This document shows positions 43,577-51,437 of a stretch of DNA of 64,000 bases, piece by piece. Source of the stretch: Coprousia sp963931435 (GTDB lineage Bacteria > Actinomycetota > Coriobacteriia > Coriobacteriales > Coriobacteriaceae); NCBI GenBank assembly GCA_963931435.1, contig OZ007012.1:124001-188000 (forward strand), read 5' to 3'. The notes beneath the pieces are model-generated. The model made no database searches. It saw only the letters and a list, made by a program, of their open reading frames with translations, and was not told where the DNA came from. The stretch's first letter is position 1, and each line of letters begins with the position of its first letter. A program made the translations under genes and the position numbers.

Positions 43577-46174
43577 ATGGCGGAGCGACGCGATGGCTGC
43601 CTAGTGGCGGCGATTGATACCTCGACGGACATGCTGGCGTGCGCCGTGGGGCGCCTGACGCCGGGGTCGGAGGGCATGCATGTCGAGGTGGTCGTCTCGG
43701 GCGACCACCTGTGCCGGCGCCATGCCAACGTCGAGCTCATCGGCACGCTCGACGCCGCGCTCGCGCAGGCGGGGGCGGGCCGGCGGGACGTTGCCGCGCT
43801 GCTCGTAGGGCGCGGGCCCGGCTCGTTCACGGGCGTGCGTATCGGCATCTCGACGGCAAAGGGCCTGGCCTGCGGAGGAAACCTGCCGCTCTACGGCGTC
43901 TCGACGCTCGACGCGACCGCGTGGACGGCGTGGCGCGGCGGTGCGCGCGGCATGGTGGGCGTGGTGGCCGACGCCATGCGCGGCGAGGTGTACCCGGCGC
44001 TCTATCGGCTGGACGATGCGGGAGTGACGCGCCTTACCGAGCGCGAGCGCGTTATGAAGGCAGCGGACGCCGCTACGGCATGGGCGGAGCGCGCCGATGC
44101 GGGCGAGCTCCTGCTCACCGGCGACGGCCTCAAGCGCTACGGCAAGCTGTTCGCCGAGGCGGGGCTCGCACGCCACGTTGACGAGGGTCTCTGGCACCCG
44201 ACCGGAGAGGGGCTGTTCCTGGCGGGGTGCGCCGTCCGGGGAGCGGAACAGCCTGCCGACGGCCAGGCTGCCGCCGGAATCTCGCAGGAGCGGGGCGGAG
44301 AGGCGGAAGGCACGCTGCCCGACGCTCCCGTGGCAGATGGCGCGCCCGTGCCGGCGTCCGAGGCGCATGGCGAGGCGCATGGTGCAGCGGACGGAGGGGC
44401 GCCCTCCCCGGTCGTTGTGGCGGCCCTCGGGCACCTGGGAGATGGCGATCCGGCGCTGGTGCTGCCCATCTACACGCGCCTCTCGGACGCCGAGGAGAAC
44501 GAGCGGCGGCGCCTGGGGCTCGAGCAGAGCGCCGCGGGCGCGGTCACGGGCGTGGCCGAGGAACTCGCCGGGCGTCATCTTCAGTTCCGTCCGATGGCGG
44601 CGGCGGACGCCGAGGCGGCGTCGACCCTCGAGGGGCGCTGCTTCGCCGGCTCGCACCATAGCGCGTGGACCCCGGCGCAGTTCCTCTCCGAGTTTGGCAC
44701 GGAGGCGGCCGTGCCGCGTAGCTGGTGGGTCGCCCATGACGACGGCGAGCTGGTGGGCATCGCGGGCGGCATGGTGGTCGAGGACGATGTCCAGATCCTC
44801 GACGTCGCCGTCGATCCCGGGCATCGGCGTCGGGGCATCGCGCGCAAGTTGCTCTCCCATGTGAGCTACGATGCCCAGATGCTGGGCTGCACCACGGCTT
44901 CGCTGGAGGTGGAGGCGGGCAACGAGCCGGCCATCGCGCTCTACCGGGCCCTGGGCTTCGCCGAGGCGGGGACGCGGCGCGGCTACTACGGCCCCGGCGC
45001 GGACGCCCTCGTGATGACGGCGCCGCTCCCGCTCGTGCTTCCCGTCGACGCCGCCTCGCCCGAGCCGACGGCCGCCACCCGCCGCGTCTGGCCGCGCCGC
45101 CCGCCTGAGCGCAGCGCGGAGGAGCGCGCCGATCTGGAGCGGCGCCGGCTCGTGCTCGCCATCGAGAGCTCGTGCGACGAGACCGCCGTGGCCATCATGG
45201 ACCAGGAGGGCGCCCTGCTCGCCAATCAGGTGTCCACCCAGATCGATTTCCATGCGCGGTTCGGCGGCGTGGTGCCCGAGATCGCTTCGCGCAAGCACGT
45301 CGAGGTCATCGCGGGCGTGGTGGACGCCGCTCTGGAGGAGGCCGCGCGCGCCCTGGGGCTTGCGGGCGGCGCCCTCGCGCCGGACGAGCTCGCCGCGGTG
45401 GGCGTGACCCAGGGGCCCGGCCTCGTGGGAGCGCTCGTGGTGGGCGTCGCCTTCGCCAAGGGCTTCGCCTATGCGGCGGGAAAGCCCCTCATCACGGTCA
45501 ACCACCTCGAGGGGCACCTGTTCGCCAACCTGCTCGCGCAGCCCGACCTCGAGCCCCCCTTCATCTTCACGCTCGTCTCCGGTGGGCACACCATGCTCGT
45601 GCACGTGCGCGCGTGGGGCGACTACCGGGTGCTCGGCGAGACGCTCGACGACGCGGTGGGCGAGGCGTTCGACAAGGTGGCCAAGGCGCTGGGTCTGGGC
45701 TATCCGGGCGGGCCCATCATCTCGCGCCTCGCCGAGACGGGCGATTCGCACGCGATCGAGTTTCCCCGCGCGCTCAACCGCAAGGGCGACTACCGCTTCT
45801 CACTCTCGGGGCTCAAGACGGCCGTGGTCAACTATATCGAGCAGGAGACGGCTGCGGGCCGCGCCATTCACCTGCCCGACCTGGCGGCGTCGTTCGAGGC
45901 GGCGGTGTTCGACGTGCAGTACAAGAAGGCCTGGGGAGCCCTGCGCGAGACGGGCGCCCGCGAGTACTGCATCGGCGGCGGCGTGGCGGCCAACGCCCAC
46001 CTGCGCGAGCTCATGCAGCGCAAGCTGGGCCGGCAGGGCGTGCGCGTGACGGTGCCGCCCCAGAACGCCTGCACGGACAACGCCGCGATGATCGCCGAGG
46101 TGGCGCGCCGCAAGCTCGCGGCAGGCGATTTCGCCTCCTTCGATGTGGACGCCGATCCCAACATGACCCTGTAG
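43577..46174 (+). CDS. TsaB-RimI-TsaD trifunctional fusion
   Basis: One 865-residue frame joins three enzymes usually made separately. Residues about 8-330 are TsaB (AAIDTSTDMLACAVG, LVGRGPGSFTGVRIG), with an Ala/Gly/Glu-rich insertion at about 218-275. Residues about 335-490 are a GNAT acetyltransferase of RimI type (VAVDPGHRRRGIARKLL, LEVEAGNEPAIALYRALGF, GYYG), which acetylates ribosomal protein S18. Residues about 520-865 are TsaD (VLAIESSCDETAVA, VVPEIASRKH, metal motif NHLEGH at 642-647, TLVSGGHTMLV, GGGVAANAHLR, CTDNAAMIA), which transfers threonylcarbamoyl to A37 of tRNA. TsaB and TsaD normally form a complex, so fusion fixes 1:1 stoichiometry. ATG 43577 follows AGAAAGG. No break in frame is visible. 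Confidence 0.95.
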   Translation: MAERRDGCLVAAIDTSTDMLACAVGRLTPGSEGMHVEVVVSGDHLCRRHANVELIGTLDAALAQAGAGRRDVAALLVGRGPGSFTGVRIGISTAKGLACGGNLPLYGVSTLDATAWTAWRGGARGMVGVVADAMRGEVYPALYRLDDAGVTRLTERERVMKAADAATAWAERADAGELLLTGDGLKRYGKLFAEAGLARHVDEGLWHPTGEGLFLAGCAVRGAEQPADGQAAAGISQERGGEAEGTLPDAPVADGAPVPASEAHGEAHGAADGGAPSPVVVAALGHLGDGDPALVLPIYTRLSDAEENERRRLGLEQSAAGAVTGVAEELAGRHLQFRPMAAADAEAASTLEGRCFAGSHHSAWTPAQFLSEFGTEAAVPRSWWVAHDDGELVGIAGGMVVEDDVQILDVAVDPGHRRRGIARKLLSHVSYDAQMLGCTTASLEVEAGNEPAIALYRALGFAEAGTRRGYYGPGADALVMTAPLPLVLPVDAASPEPTAATRRVWPRRPPERSAEERADLERRRLVLAIESSCDETAVAIMDQEGALLANQVSTQIDFHARFGGVVPEIASRKHVEVIAGVVDAALEEAARALGLAGGALAPDELAAVGVTQGPGLVGALVVGVAFAKGFAYAAGKPLITVNHLEGHLFANLLAQPDLEPPFIFTLVSGGHTMLVHVRAWGDYRVLGETLDDAVGEAFDKVAKALGLGYPGGPIISRLAETGDSHAIEFPRALNRKGDYRFSLSGLKTAVVNYIEQETAAGRAIHLPDLAASFEAAVFDVQYKKAWGALRETGAREYCIGGGVAANAHLRELMQRKLGRQGVRVTVPPQNACTDNAAMIAEVARRKLAAGDFASFDVDADPNMTL

Positions 46175-46339
46175 GGGGATCCGGCGGAACGGGGTCGGCG
46201 GAGGAGAACATCGCGGCGGTGGGCGCCGACGCGGGCGGCCCCCAGGGGAACGGCGCCGACGGGGCGGCTTGCTCGACGGCATCGCCCTGCCGATGGCATC
46301 CAGGCGTTGCAACAGAGTTGAAACATCCCGGCGCGTGGT

Positions 46340-46368
46340 TTGACTCCACCATGCTAAAGTCCGATACT
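46340..46368 (+). promoter_or_regulatory. Candidate cstA promoter
   Basis: TTGACT and GATACT are separated by exactly 17 nt. Transcription would begin near 46375, giving a leader of about 220 nt before cstA. Confidence 0.6.
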
Positions 46369-46443
46369 ATCGGGCAGCCAAGGGGCACCGCAGCCCCGGG
46401 CGGCGCGGGCAGCCGCGTCAGGACCGACAGAGAGCGTGCAGAC

Positions 46444-46485
46444 ATGACTCATCAGCTATCCATTATCAGCCTGATTATTAGCTAG
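46444..46485 (+). CDS. Ile-rich leader peptide of the cstA attenuator
   Basis: A 13-residue frame, MTHQLSIISLIIS, ends with TAG immediately before the first attenuator arm. It has four Ile, two Leu and three Ser codons, the composition expected of an attenuation leader that senses charged tRNA. The upstream purine stretch (GACAGAGAG) is a weak ribosome site. The combination with the terminator below makes a real leader likely. Confidence 0.6.
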   Translation: MTHQLSIISLIIS

Positions 46486-46565
46486 CGCGGGTTGACCATG
46501 GTCGCCCGCGCGTCGCGGGCGGCTGATGATTGGGGCCGTCGTATCGATTCGACGGCCCCTTTTTT
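46486..46565 (+). promoter_or_regulatory. Transcription attenuator upstream of cstA
   Basis: Arm 1 CGCGGG (46486-46491) can pair with arm 2 CCCGCG (46505-46510). Arm 2 (GCCCGCG, 46504-46510) can instead pair with arm 3 (CGCGGGC, 46514-46520). Part of arm 3 (GGCGGC, 46518-46523) can pair with GCCGTC (46535-46540) in the 5' side of the terminator. The terminator is a perfect 10-bp stem (46532-46541 with 46550-46559) followed by six T. The alternatives form a coherent leader-peptide attenuator. Confidence 0.65.
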
Positions 46566-46595
46566 GTTGCGATGCTCACTAAAGGGGGAAAGGTT

Positions 46596-48446
46596 ATGAA
46601 CGGTTTGGTAATCGTGGTCGTCGCGGCGGTGGTGCTCGCCGCCGGATACCTCCTGTACGGGCGCTGGCTCGCCCGCACCTGGGGCGTCGACCCGCAGGCG
46701 CTCACGCCGGCCAAGCGCATGGAGGACGGCAAGAACTTCTCGCCCGCCTCGTGCTTCACGGCGTTCTCGCACCAGTTCAGCTCCATCTGCGGCGCGGGCC
46801 CCGTCACGGGCACCATCGCCGCGATGATGTTCGGCTGGCTGCCGGTGCTTCTGTGGGTGCTCGTGGGCGGCATCTTCTTCGGCGCCGTGCATGATTTCGG
46901 CGCGCTGTACGCGAGCGTCAAGAACAACGGCAAGTCGCTCGCCCAGCTCATCGATAAGTACATCGGCCGCACGGGCCGCAAGCTGTTCCTGCTGTTCAGC
47001 TGGCTGTTCACCATCATCGTGATCGCGGCGTTCGTGGACATGGTGGCCGGCACGTTCCAGGCAACGTTCACCGCGAGCGGGGTCGTCGACGCCGCTGCCT
47101 CCTACGCGGGCGGCACGGCCGGCACCATCTCGATCCTGTTCACCTTCGTGGCGATCGCCTTCGGCTGGATCAACCGCAAGTTCAACCTGTCCGGTTGGAA
47201 GGAGCTGCTGTTCGCCGTGGTGCTCTTTGTGCTCATGTTCGCCGTGGGCATGCAGTTCCCCGTCTACCTGGATAAATACGGCTGGTTCGCCGTCATCGCG
47301 GTGTACCTGCTCTTCGCTGCGGCCATGCCCATCCAGACGCTCAAGCAGCCGCGCGACTACCTCACGAGCATCATGATGATCGTCATGATCGCCTGCGCCG
47401 TGCTGGGCATCTTCGTGCTCGGCACCCAGGGCCAGGCCACGATGACGGCCCCCATGGTCGCCGACATCTCCGCGCTGGCCGCCAAGGGCAGCTACCTCTT
47501 CCCGCTGCTGTTCGTCTCCGTCGCCTGCGGCGCGCTCTCGGGCTTCCACAGCCTCGTCTCCACCAACACCTCGTCCAAGCAGGTCGAGAAGGAGCAGGAC
47601 ATGGTCGTCGTGGGCTACGGCGCCATGGTGCTCGAGTCGTTCGTGGGCGTGCTCGCCATCGTGGTGGCCGCCATCATGTTCACGCAGCTCAACACCGCCG
47701 GCACCGGCGCGCTCAACGTCGGCGGGGCGGCAGCGACCCCGTTCCAGATCTTCTCGACGGGCGTGGCGCGCGGCATGACCGCGTTCGGCGTCGACGGCAC
47801 GCTCGCCACCGTGTTCATGACCATGTGCGTCTCGGCGCTGGCGCTCACCTCGGTCGACGCCGTGGCCCGCATCGGCCGCCTCTCCTTCCAGGAGTTCTTC
47901 GCCAAGGGCGATGACGCTGCCGAGGATGTCGAGGCCGAGACCACCGGCGCCGCCAAGTTATTCTCCAACACCTGGGTCGCCACGGTGCTCACGCTGGCGC
48001 TCGGCTTCGCGCTGGCCTTCGGCGGCTACAACAACATCTGGCCGCTCTTCGGCGCCTCGAATCAGCTGCTCGGCGGCATGACCATGATCACGCTCGCGGT
48101 GTTCTGCAAGTGCACCGGCCGCAAGGGCTTCATGCTCTACGTGCCCGTGGCGTTCCTGCTCGTGTGCACCTTCACCTCGCTCGTGCAGAGCATCATCGGC
48201 TGCGTGAACGCGCTCGCCGCCGGCGGTGCCGCCGTCATCGCGACCTCGGGTCTGCAGCTGGTCTTCGCGATCCTGATCGTGATCCTGGGCGTCTTCGTCG
48301 CCTACCACTGCCTGAAGGAGCTCTTCACCAAGGATGCCGGCTCCATTCCCGACGAGGAGCCCGAGTGGACCGAGATGGGCCGCGCGCACTACGGCCACGG
48401 CGATCCGCGCGAGGTTCCCGCCGAGGGCGCCGGCGTTCAGGCATAG
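46596..48446 (+). CDS. cstA: CstA-family carbon starvation / peptide-pyruvate transporter
   Basis: The 616-residue integral membrane protein matches CstA: a first span GLVIVVVAAVVLAAGYLLYG, then GKNFSPASCFTAFSHQFSSICGAGPVTGTIA in pieces of the family hallmark, HDFGALYASVKNNGKSLA, CGALSGFHSLVSTNTSSKQ and ALTSVDAVARIGRLSFQE, with about 16 spans. CstA relatives import pyruvate or peptides. The cytoplasmic tail is acidic. ATG 46596 has AGGGGGAAAGG; an upstream extension would overlap the terminator and is rejected. Expression is probably controlled by the leader-peptide attenuator just upstream, which would be unusual for this family. Confidence 0.95.
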   Translation: MNGLVIVVVAAVVLAAGYLLYGRWLARTWGVDPQALTPAKRMEDGKNFSPASCFTAFSHQFSSICGAGPVTGTIAAMMFGWLPVLLWVLVGGIFFGAVHDFGALYASVKNNGKSLAQLIDKYIGRTGRKLFLLFSWLFTIIVIAAFVDMVAGTFQATFTASGVVDAAASYAGGTAGTISILFTFVAIAFGWINRKFNLSGWKELLFAVVLFVLMFAVGMQFPVYLDKYGWFAVIAVYLLFAAAMPIQTLKQPRDYLTSIMMIVMIACAVLGIFVLGTQGQATMTAPMVADISALAAKGSYLFPLLFVSVACGALSGFHSLVSTNTSSKQVEKEQDMVVVGYGAMVLESFVGVLAIVVAAIMFTQLNTAGTGALNVGGAAATPFQIFSTGVARGMTAFGVDGTLATVFMTMCVSALALTSVDAVARIGRLSFQEFFAKGDDAAEDVEAETTGAAKLFSNTWVATVLTLALGFALAFGGYNNIWPLFGASNQLLGGMTMITLAVFCKCTGRKGFMLYVPVAFLLVCTFTSLVQSIIGCVNALAAGGAAVIATSGLQLVFAILIVILGVFVAYHCLKELFTKDAGSIPDEEPEWTEMGRAHYGHGDPREVPAEGAGVQA

Positions 48447-48519
48447 AGCCGCGCCGGCAGAGGTCCGGCCGGACGCCGCGACAGGGGCGCAGCCCGGCTG
48501 GGCGCCGCGTCGCGCGAAA

Positions 48520-48585
48520 CGAGAAGCCATCTTTTACCACATTTGGCGCCGTGAGAGTCCCGTTCTGGTAAGAAGCGGCTTCTCG
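48520..48585. repeat. Long imperfect inverted repeat after cstA
   Basis: A 20-bp arm at 48520-48539 (starts CGAGAAGCC) pairs with 48566-48585 at 16 of 20 positions around a 26-nt loop. It could be a stable RNA hairpin or a pair of decayed element ends. Confidence 0.5.
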
Positions 48586-48607
48586 TCGAAAGCGATATGA
48601 TTTGCGC

Positions 48608-48641
48608 AGAGAGGCCAGACGCGCGAGCGCCTGGCCTCTCT
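48608..48641. terminator. Terminator-like hairpin
   Basis: AGAGAGGCCAG and CTGGCCTCTCT form a perfect 11-bp stem. On the plus strand it may end the cstA transcript. On the minus strand it directly follows the tRNA-Gln-like fragment at 48649, just as the hairpin at 48875 follows tRNA-Gln. Confidence 0.55.
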
Positions 48642-48648
48642 GTTGCCC

Positions 48649-48667
48649 ATGGTTGGGGCAGAGGGAT
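48649..48667 (-). repeat. Duplicate of the tRNA-Gln 3' end
   Basis: ATGGTTGGGGCAGAGGGAT matches the 3' end of tRNA-Gln (48914-48932) at 18 of 19 positions in the same orientation. The rest of a tRNA is missing. It may be an attachment-site scar or a decayed tRNA copy. Confidence 0.65.
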
Positions 48668-48776
48668 GTCCGCGCGCGGCTGCGCTGCTCGCGGCCGCTG
48701 CGGAGGCCTGCGGCCCCCTTGCGACCCGTGGCGGCAAAGGCGCTCGCGCGCCTTGCTCACCACGGGGCCCTGAGGG

Positions 48777-48831
48777 CTATAGGACGAAAAGCGTGCAAGT
48801 CCCAGTCCCAGTCCATCCGGTAGGGCTCCGA
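48777..48831 (-). mobile_element. Orphan terminus of an IS256/IS1249-like element
   Basis: Read on the minus strand this matches the right end of the element at 37384-38721. The terminal repeat region agrees at 19 of 22 positions (48778-48799), and 48806-48825 equals the transposase C-terminal coding sequence (EPYRMDWD) over 20 bases. Nothing else of the element is present. Confidence 0.75.
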
Positions 48832-48832
48832 C

Positions 48833-48851
48833 GGGTTCGAGTCCCTCTGCC
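48833..48851 (+). repeat. Second tRNA-Gln-like 3' fragment, inverted
   Basis: GGGTTCGAGTCCCTCTGCC matches the T-arm and acceptor 3' strand of tRNA-Gln at 18 of 19 positions but on the opposite strand. No CCA follows. Confidence 0.55.
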
Positions 48852-48874
48852 TGATGGACGTCTTATAGCAGAAA

Positions 48875-48901
48875 GGCCCGGTGCCGTGGCGGCATCGGGC
48901 C
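48875..48901 (-). terminator. Terminator after tRNA-Gln
   Basis: GGCCCGGTGCCG pairs with CGGCATCGGGCC (one G-T pair). On the minus strand it lies 14 nt after the CCA end and is followed by TTTCTGC. Confidence 0.7.
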
Positions 48902-48914
48902 CTGTCTTTGACTA

Positions 48915-48988
48915 TGGCTGGGGCAGAGGGATTCGAACCCCCGTAACCGGCACCAAAAACCGGGGTCCTGCCGCTGGACGATGCCCCA
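48915..48988 (-). tRNA. tRNA-Gln (anticodon TTG)
   Basis: The 74-nt gene encodes CCA. The acceptor stem TGGGGCA pairs with TGCCCCA. The anticodon stem CCGGT/GCCGG encloses the loop TTTTGGT, giving anticodon TTG. The T-arm GGGGGTTCGAATCCCTC is standard. It reads CAA and CAG glutamine codons. Fragments of the same 3' end lie on the downstream side. Confidence 0.95.
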
Positions 48989-49024
48989 ACGCGCCGCGCG
49001 TCAAGCGCGTGCGTTCCAGTGTAC

Positions 49025-49927
49025 CTAATCGCTCAGCGCATCGCAAACGCCGTCGAGCAGCTGGACGGCGAGCGCCTGGGCGTCGCTCGAGGTGAACGTG
49101 CCGTACTGCGTGAGGCCGGTGAGCTCGATGCGCAGGCGCACGGGCCGCTCGGCGATGGCCGCGACGGCGGTGCGGATGCGGCGCGAGAGGTTGGTGCAGT
49201 TGGCCAGCACGATGGTGGCGCGCGGGGGCTCGCCCTCGGCGAGCTCGTCGCTCGCGAGCTCGAGCAGCAAATCGATGTTGTCGGGAGCGGCGTCGTCGCA
49301 GAGCACCAGGCCGCTCTCCTCGGTGGTGGCAGAGGCGATGTTCCACATGCGCGAGGCCACGTTGCGCGCGATGGGATCCTCGCCCACCACGGCGATGGCG
49401 TAGCGCTCCAGCACGCTCGCCGCGCGCGCGAACCCGGTGCGCACCTCCGACTCGCTCACCGAGGGCTTGCCCTCCCACACGTGGTGCAGGCGCTTGATGT
49501 AGTTGAAGGTGTCCTGGAACGCCATGCCGTCGGCGAAAAGCCCCACGTTCTCCTGGAACTGCTGGAGCGCCGCCTCGGTGTGCGGGCCGAAGTAGCCATC
49601 GGCCTCGCCGCACGAGAAGCCGAGTGCGTTCAGAGCGTCCTGCAGAAGCTTCACGTCGGCGCCGTGGAAGTTGGGCAGGCGCAGATACAGGGTGCGATCG
49701 CCCAGACGGTACGAGGCATCGACGAGCTTGCTCCAGCAGGTCATGTCGACGGCGTCGTCGGCGGCGAGCTCGTTGGCGGCGCGAAACGCCCGTACCGCCG
49801 CAGCCGTGGTGTCGCCGAAGCGCTGATCGGCCTGCTCGGCGTCATCTATCGGATAACCAAGCAGCACCAGCCGCGTCTGCACGTCTTCCACGGCGGGGCC
49901 GGTGGTGCCTAGGGTAATGGGATCCAT
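49025..49927 (-). CDS. Peptidoglycan-binding domain protein with an unassigned C-terminal domain
   Basis: The 300-residue protein has two PG_binding_1-type repeats: residues about 10-60 (GPAVEDVQTRLVLLGYPID...FGDTTAAAVRAFR) and 83-135 (GADVKLLQDALNALGF...YFGPHTEAALQQFQ). The C-terminal half (about 165-300) contains GLVLCDDAAPDN, IVLANCTNLSRRIRTAV and ELTGLTQYGTFTSSDAQA; it vaguely recalls an amidase fold as in CwlM but lacks clear catalytic residues. No signal peptide is seen, so it may act inside the cell. ATG at 49927 is preceded by AGAGGA; upstream in-frame starts are less likely. Confidence 0.75.
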   Translation of the reverse strand: MDPITLGTTGPAVEDVQTRLVLLGYPIDDAEQADQRFGDTTAAAVRAFRAANELAADDAVDMTCWSKLVDASYRLGDRTLYLRLPNFHGADVKLLQDALNALGFSCGEADGYFGPHTEAALQQFQENVGLFADGMAFQDTFNYIKRLHHVWEGKPSVSESEVRTGFARAASVLERYAIAVVGEDPIARNVASRMWNIASATTEESGLVLCDDAAPDNIDLLLELASDELAEGEPPRATIVLANCTNLSRRIRTAVAAIAERPVRLRIELTGLTQYGTFTSSDAQALAVQLLDGVCDALSD

Positions 49928-50113
49928 AGCATTCCTCTTCATCAACATCGGGCTATCGGGCGCGACGGGGCCGCAGACCGATGATAGCGCGCAGCGCAGA
50001 TCGCCTTTAAGTCTATCAATTAATGGTTGGATGCGTGAAGCGCGGCGCCCGCCCCGGATGCGTAGACACCATGTTGACATTTTGCTGGCACAATGGGGCC
50101 GTGAGGCGAGGTG
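49928..50113. other. Divergent intergenic region
   Basis: No gene is seen. It includes an AT-richer patch (50010-50030) and a TTGACA (50074-50079) without a well-spaced -10 on the plus strand. Confidence 0.4.
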
Positions 50114-50245
50114 ATGGCTATGGAGTGCAGGCATCCGGCAGGAACGGCGGCAGCGCCGCGACGCCTTCTGGTGGTGGATGATGAGCGGGCGGCGCCGCCT
50201 GGCGCGCCCTCGAGCGCCGTTGCCGGTGATCGCTGGTTTTGTTGA
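50114..50245 (+). pseudogene. Possible response-regulator N-terminal stub
   Basis: A 43-codon frame (ATG 50114, upstream GGCGAGGTG) contains RRLLVVDDERA, the typical first strand and acidic pocket of a receiver domain, but ends at TGA without the rest of the fold. It could be the remnant of a deleted response regulator. The similarity is short, so chance is possible. Confidence 0.3.
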
Positions 50246-50334
50246 TGGTGGAGGGATCCGCGCAGTCCCGTCCAGCGCCGCGACGGAGGATGCCGCCGGC
50301 GCGGCGTCGTCCTGCTGGCGCCGTTCCGCTAGAA

Positions 50335-50376
50335 GAGGCGTGCCCGCTCAAACCTTTGAGGGAGCGGGCACGCCTC
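50335..50376. terminator. Terminator hairpin before the polyprenyl synthase end
   Basis: GAGGCGTGCCCGCTC pairs perfectly (15 bp) with GAGCGGGCACGCCTC. It lies just after the stop of the reverse-strand polyprenyl synthase gene. Confidence 0.75.
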
Positions 50377-50384
50377 CGCAGGGT

Positions 50385-51392
50385 TCATTTCAGGCGCTCT
50401 ACGAAGAAATCCGCCATGGTGAGCAGGAGCTCGCGGCAGCGCTCGTCGAGCTCGATGTCGGCGAGCGTCTCCTTGGCACGGGCGGTGAGCTCGAGCGCGT
50501 AGCCGTGCGCGTAGGCGATGGAACCCGTCTCCTCGAAGATCTCGACGGCGCGCGCGAGATCGGCCGGGTCGCTCGTCCCGGCGGCGAGCAGCCGCTCGAC
50601 CTCGTCGTGCGCGGTCGGATCGGCGAGCGCGTGCACCGCGACGAGGGTGCGCTTGCCCTCGGTGATGTCGGTGCGGAAATCCTTGTCGCCCGCATCGCCC
50701 ACGAGATTCAGGAGATCGTCCTGGATCTGGAAGGCGAGCCCCGTGTCGAGGCCGAACGAGCGCAGCGCCTCGACCTGCGCCGCGCTGCCACCGCCGATGA
50801 TCGCGCCCACGGCGAGCGGCACCGCGCCCGAGTAGTGGGCCGTCTTGAGGGTCGCCATGCGCAGATAGTCCTCGACGGTGATGTCGAAGCGGCCATCGCG
50901 CACCCAGCCCAGGTCGAGGGCCTGCCCCTCGATGGTGCGCTTGGTCATCTCGGTGAGTTCGGAGAGGACGCGGAGCTTCACGGCGTCGTCGAGGGAGGGG
51001 TCGGAGAGCACGGCGTCGGTCACGAGGATGAGGTCGTAGTCGCCGCAGTTGATGGCCAGGCCCGTGCCCACCGTGCGGTAGAGGCAGGGCGCGCCGCGGC
51101 GGAGCTCGCCGTGGTCGGCGATGTCGTCGTGGATGAGCGCCGCGCTCTGGAAGTGCTCGATGGCCGCCGCCGCGCTGCGCGCCCGCGCCGGGTCGCCGCC
51201 CACCGCCGCGGCGGCGATGAGGCAGATGAGCGGGCGGTGCCGCTTGCCGCCGTTGGCGCAGAAGGCCCGGAGCGGCCCGTAGAGATAGGTCTCAAGATCG
51301 GCGGTCGCGGCCTTGTCCTCGAAAAACGAAAGCAGGTAGCCATCGAGGTCGCCATGGTGCGCGGCGAGGTGGGCGGCGAAGGCGTTGGGCAT
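50385..51392 (-). CDS. Polyprenyl diphosphate synthase
   Basis: This trans-isoprenyl diphosphate synthase (335 residues) condenses isopentenyl diphosphate to make chains for quinones or lipid carriers. The first aspartate motif is DDIAD at 89-93 and the second lies in FQIQDDLLNLVGD; GGKRHRP is the substrate-binding block. ATG at 51392 has AAAGGAACC upstream. Chain length cannot be judged with confidence. galE lies 45 nt upstream in the same direction, so the two may be cotranscribed. Confidence 0.92.
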   Translation of the reverse strand: MPNAFAAHLAAHHGDLDGYLLSFFEDKAATADLETYLYGPLRAFCANGGKRHRPLICLIAAAAVGGDPARARSAAAAIEHFQSAALIHDDIADHGELRRGAPCLYRTVGTGLAINCGDYDLILVTDAVLSDPSLDDAVKLRVLSELTEMTKRTIEGQALDLGWVRDGRFDITVEDYLRMATLKTAHYSGAVPLAVGAIIGGGSAAQVEALRSFGLDTGLAFQIQDDLLNLVGDAGDKDFRTDITEGKRTLVAVHALADPTAHDEVERLLAAGTSDPADLARAVEIFEETGSIAYAHGYALELTARAKETLADIELDERCRELLLTMADFFVERLK

Positions 51393-51437
51393 CTTGCGGT
51401 TCCTTTCTGGATCGGGACGGTCCCGTCCCGGGGAGGC

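Noticed and set aside
43601..45751. Very long reverse-strand open frame opposite the TsaB-RimI-TsaD gene
   Set aside because: It mirrors codon bias of the plus-strand gene in GC-rich DNA and has no recognisable domain; similar long shadows occur at 6704-8503 (minus) and 50178-52523 (plus).
48810..48864. Plus-strand tRNA-like structure with a 7-bp acceptor-like stem (GTCCATC/GATGGAC)
   Set aside because: Only about 55 nt, no anticodon arm or CCA, and its 5' half is IS-derived sequence; it is treated as a scar.
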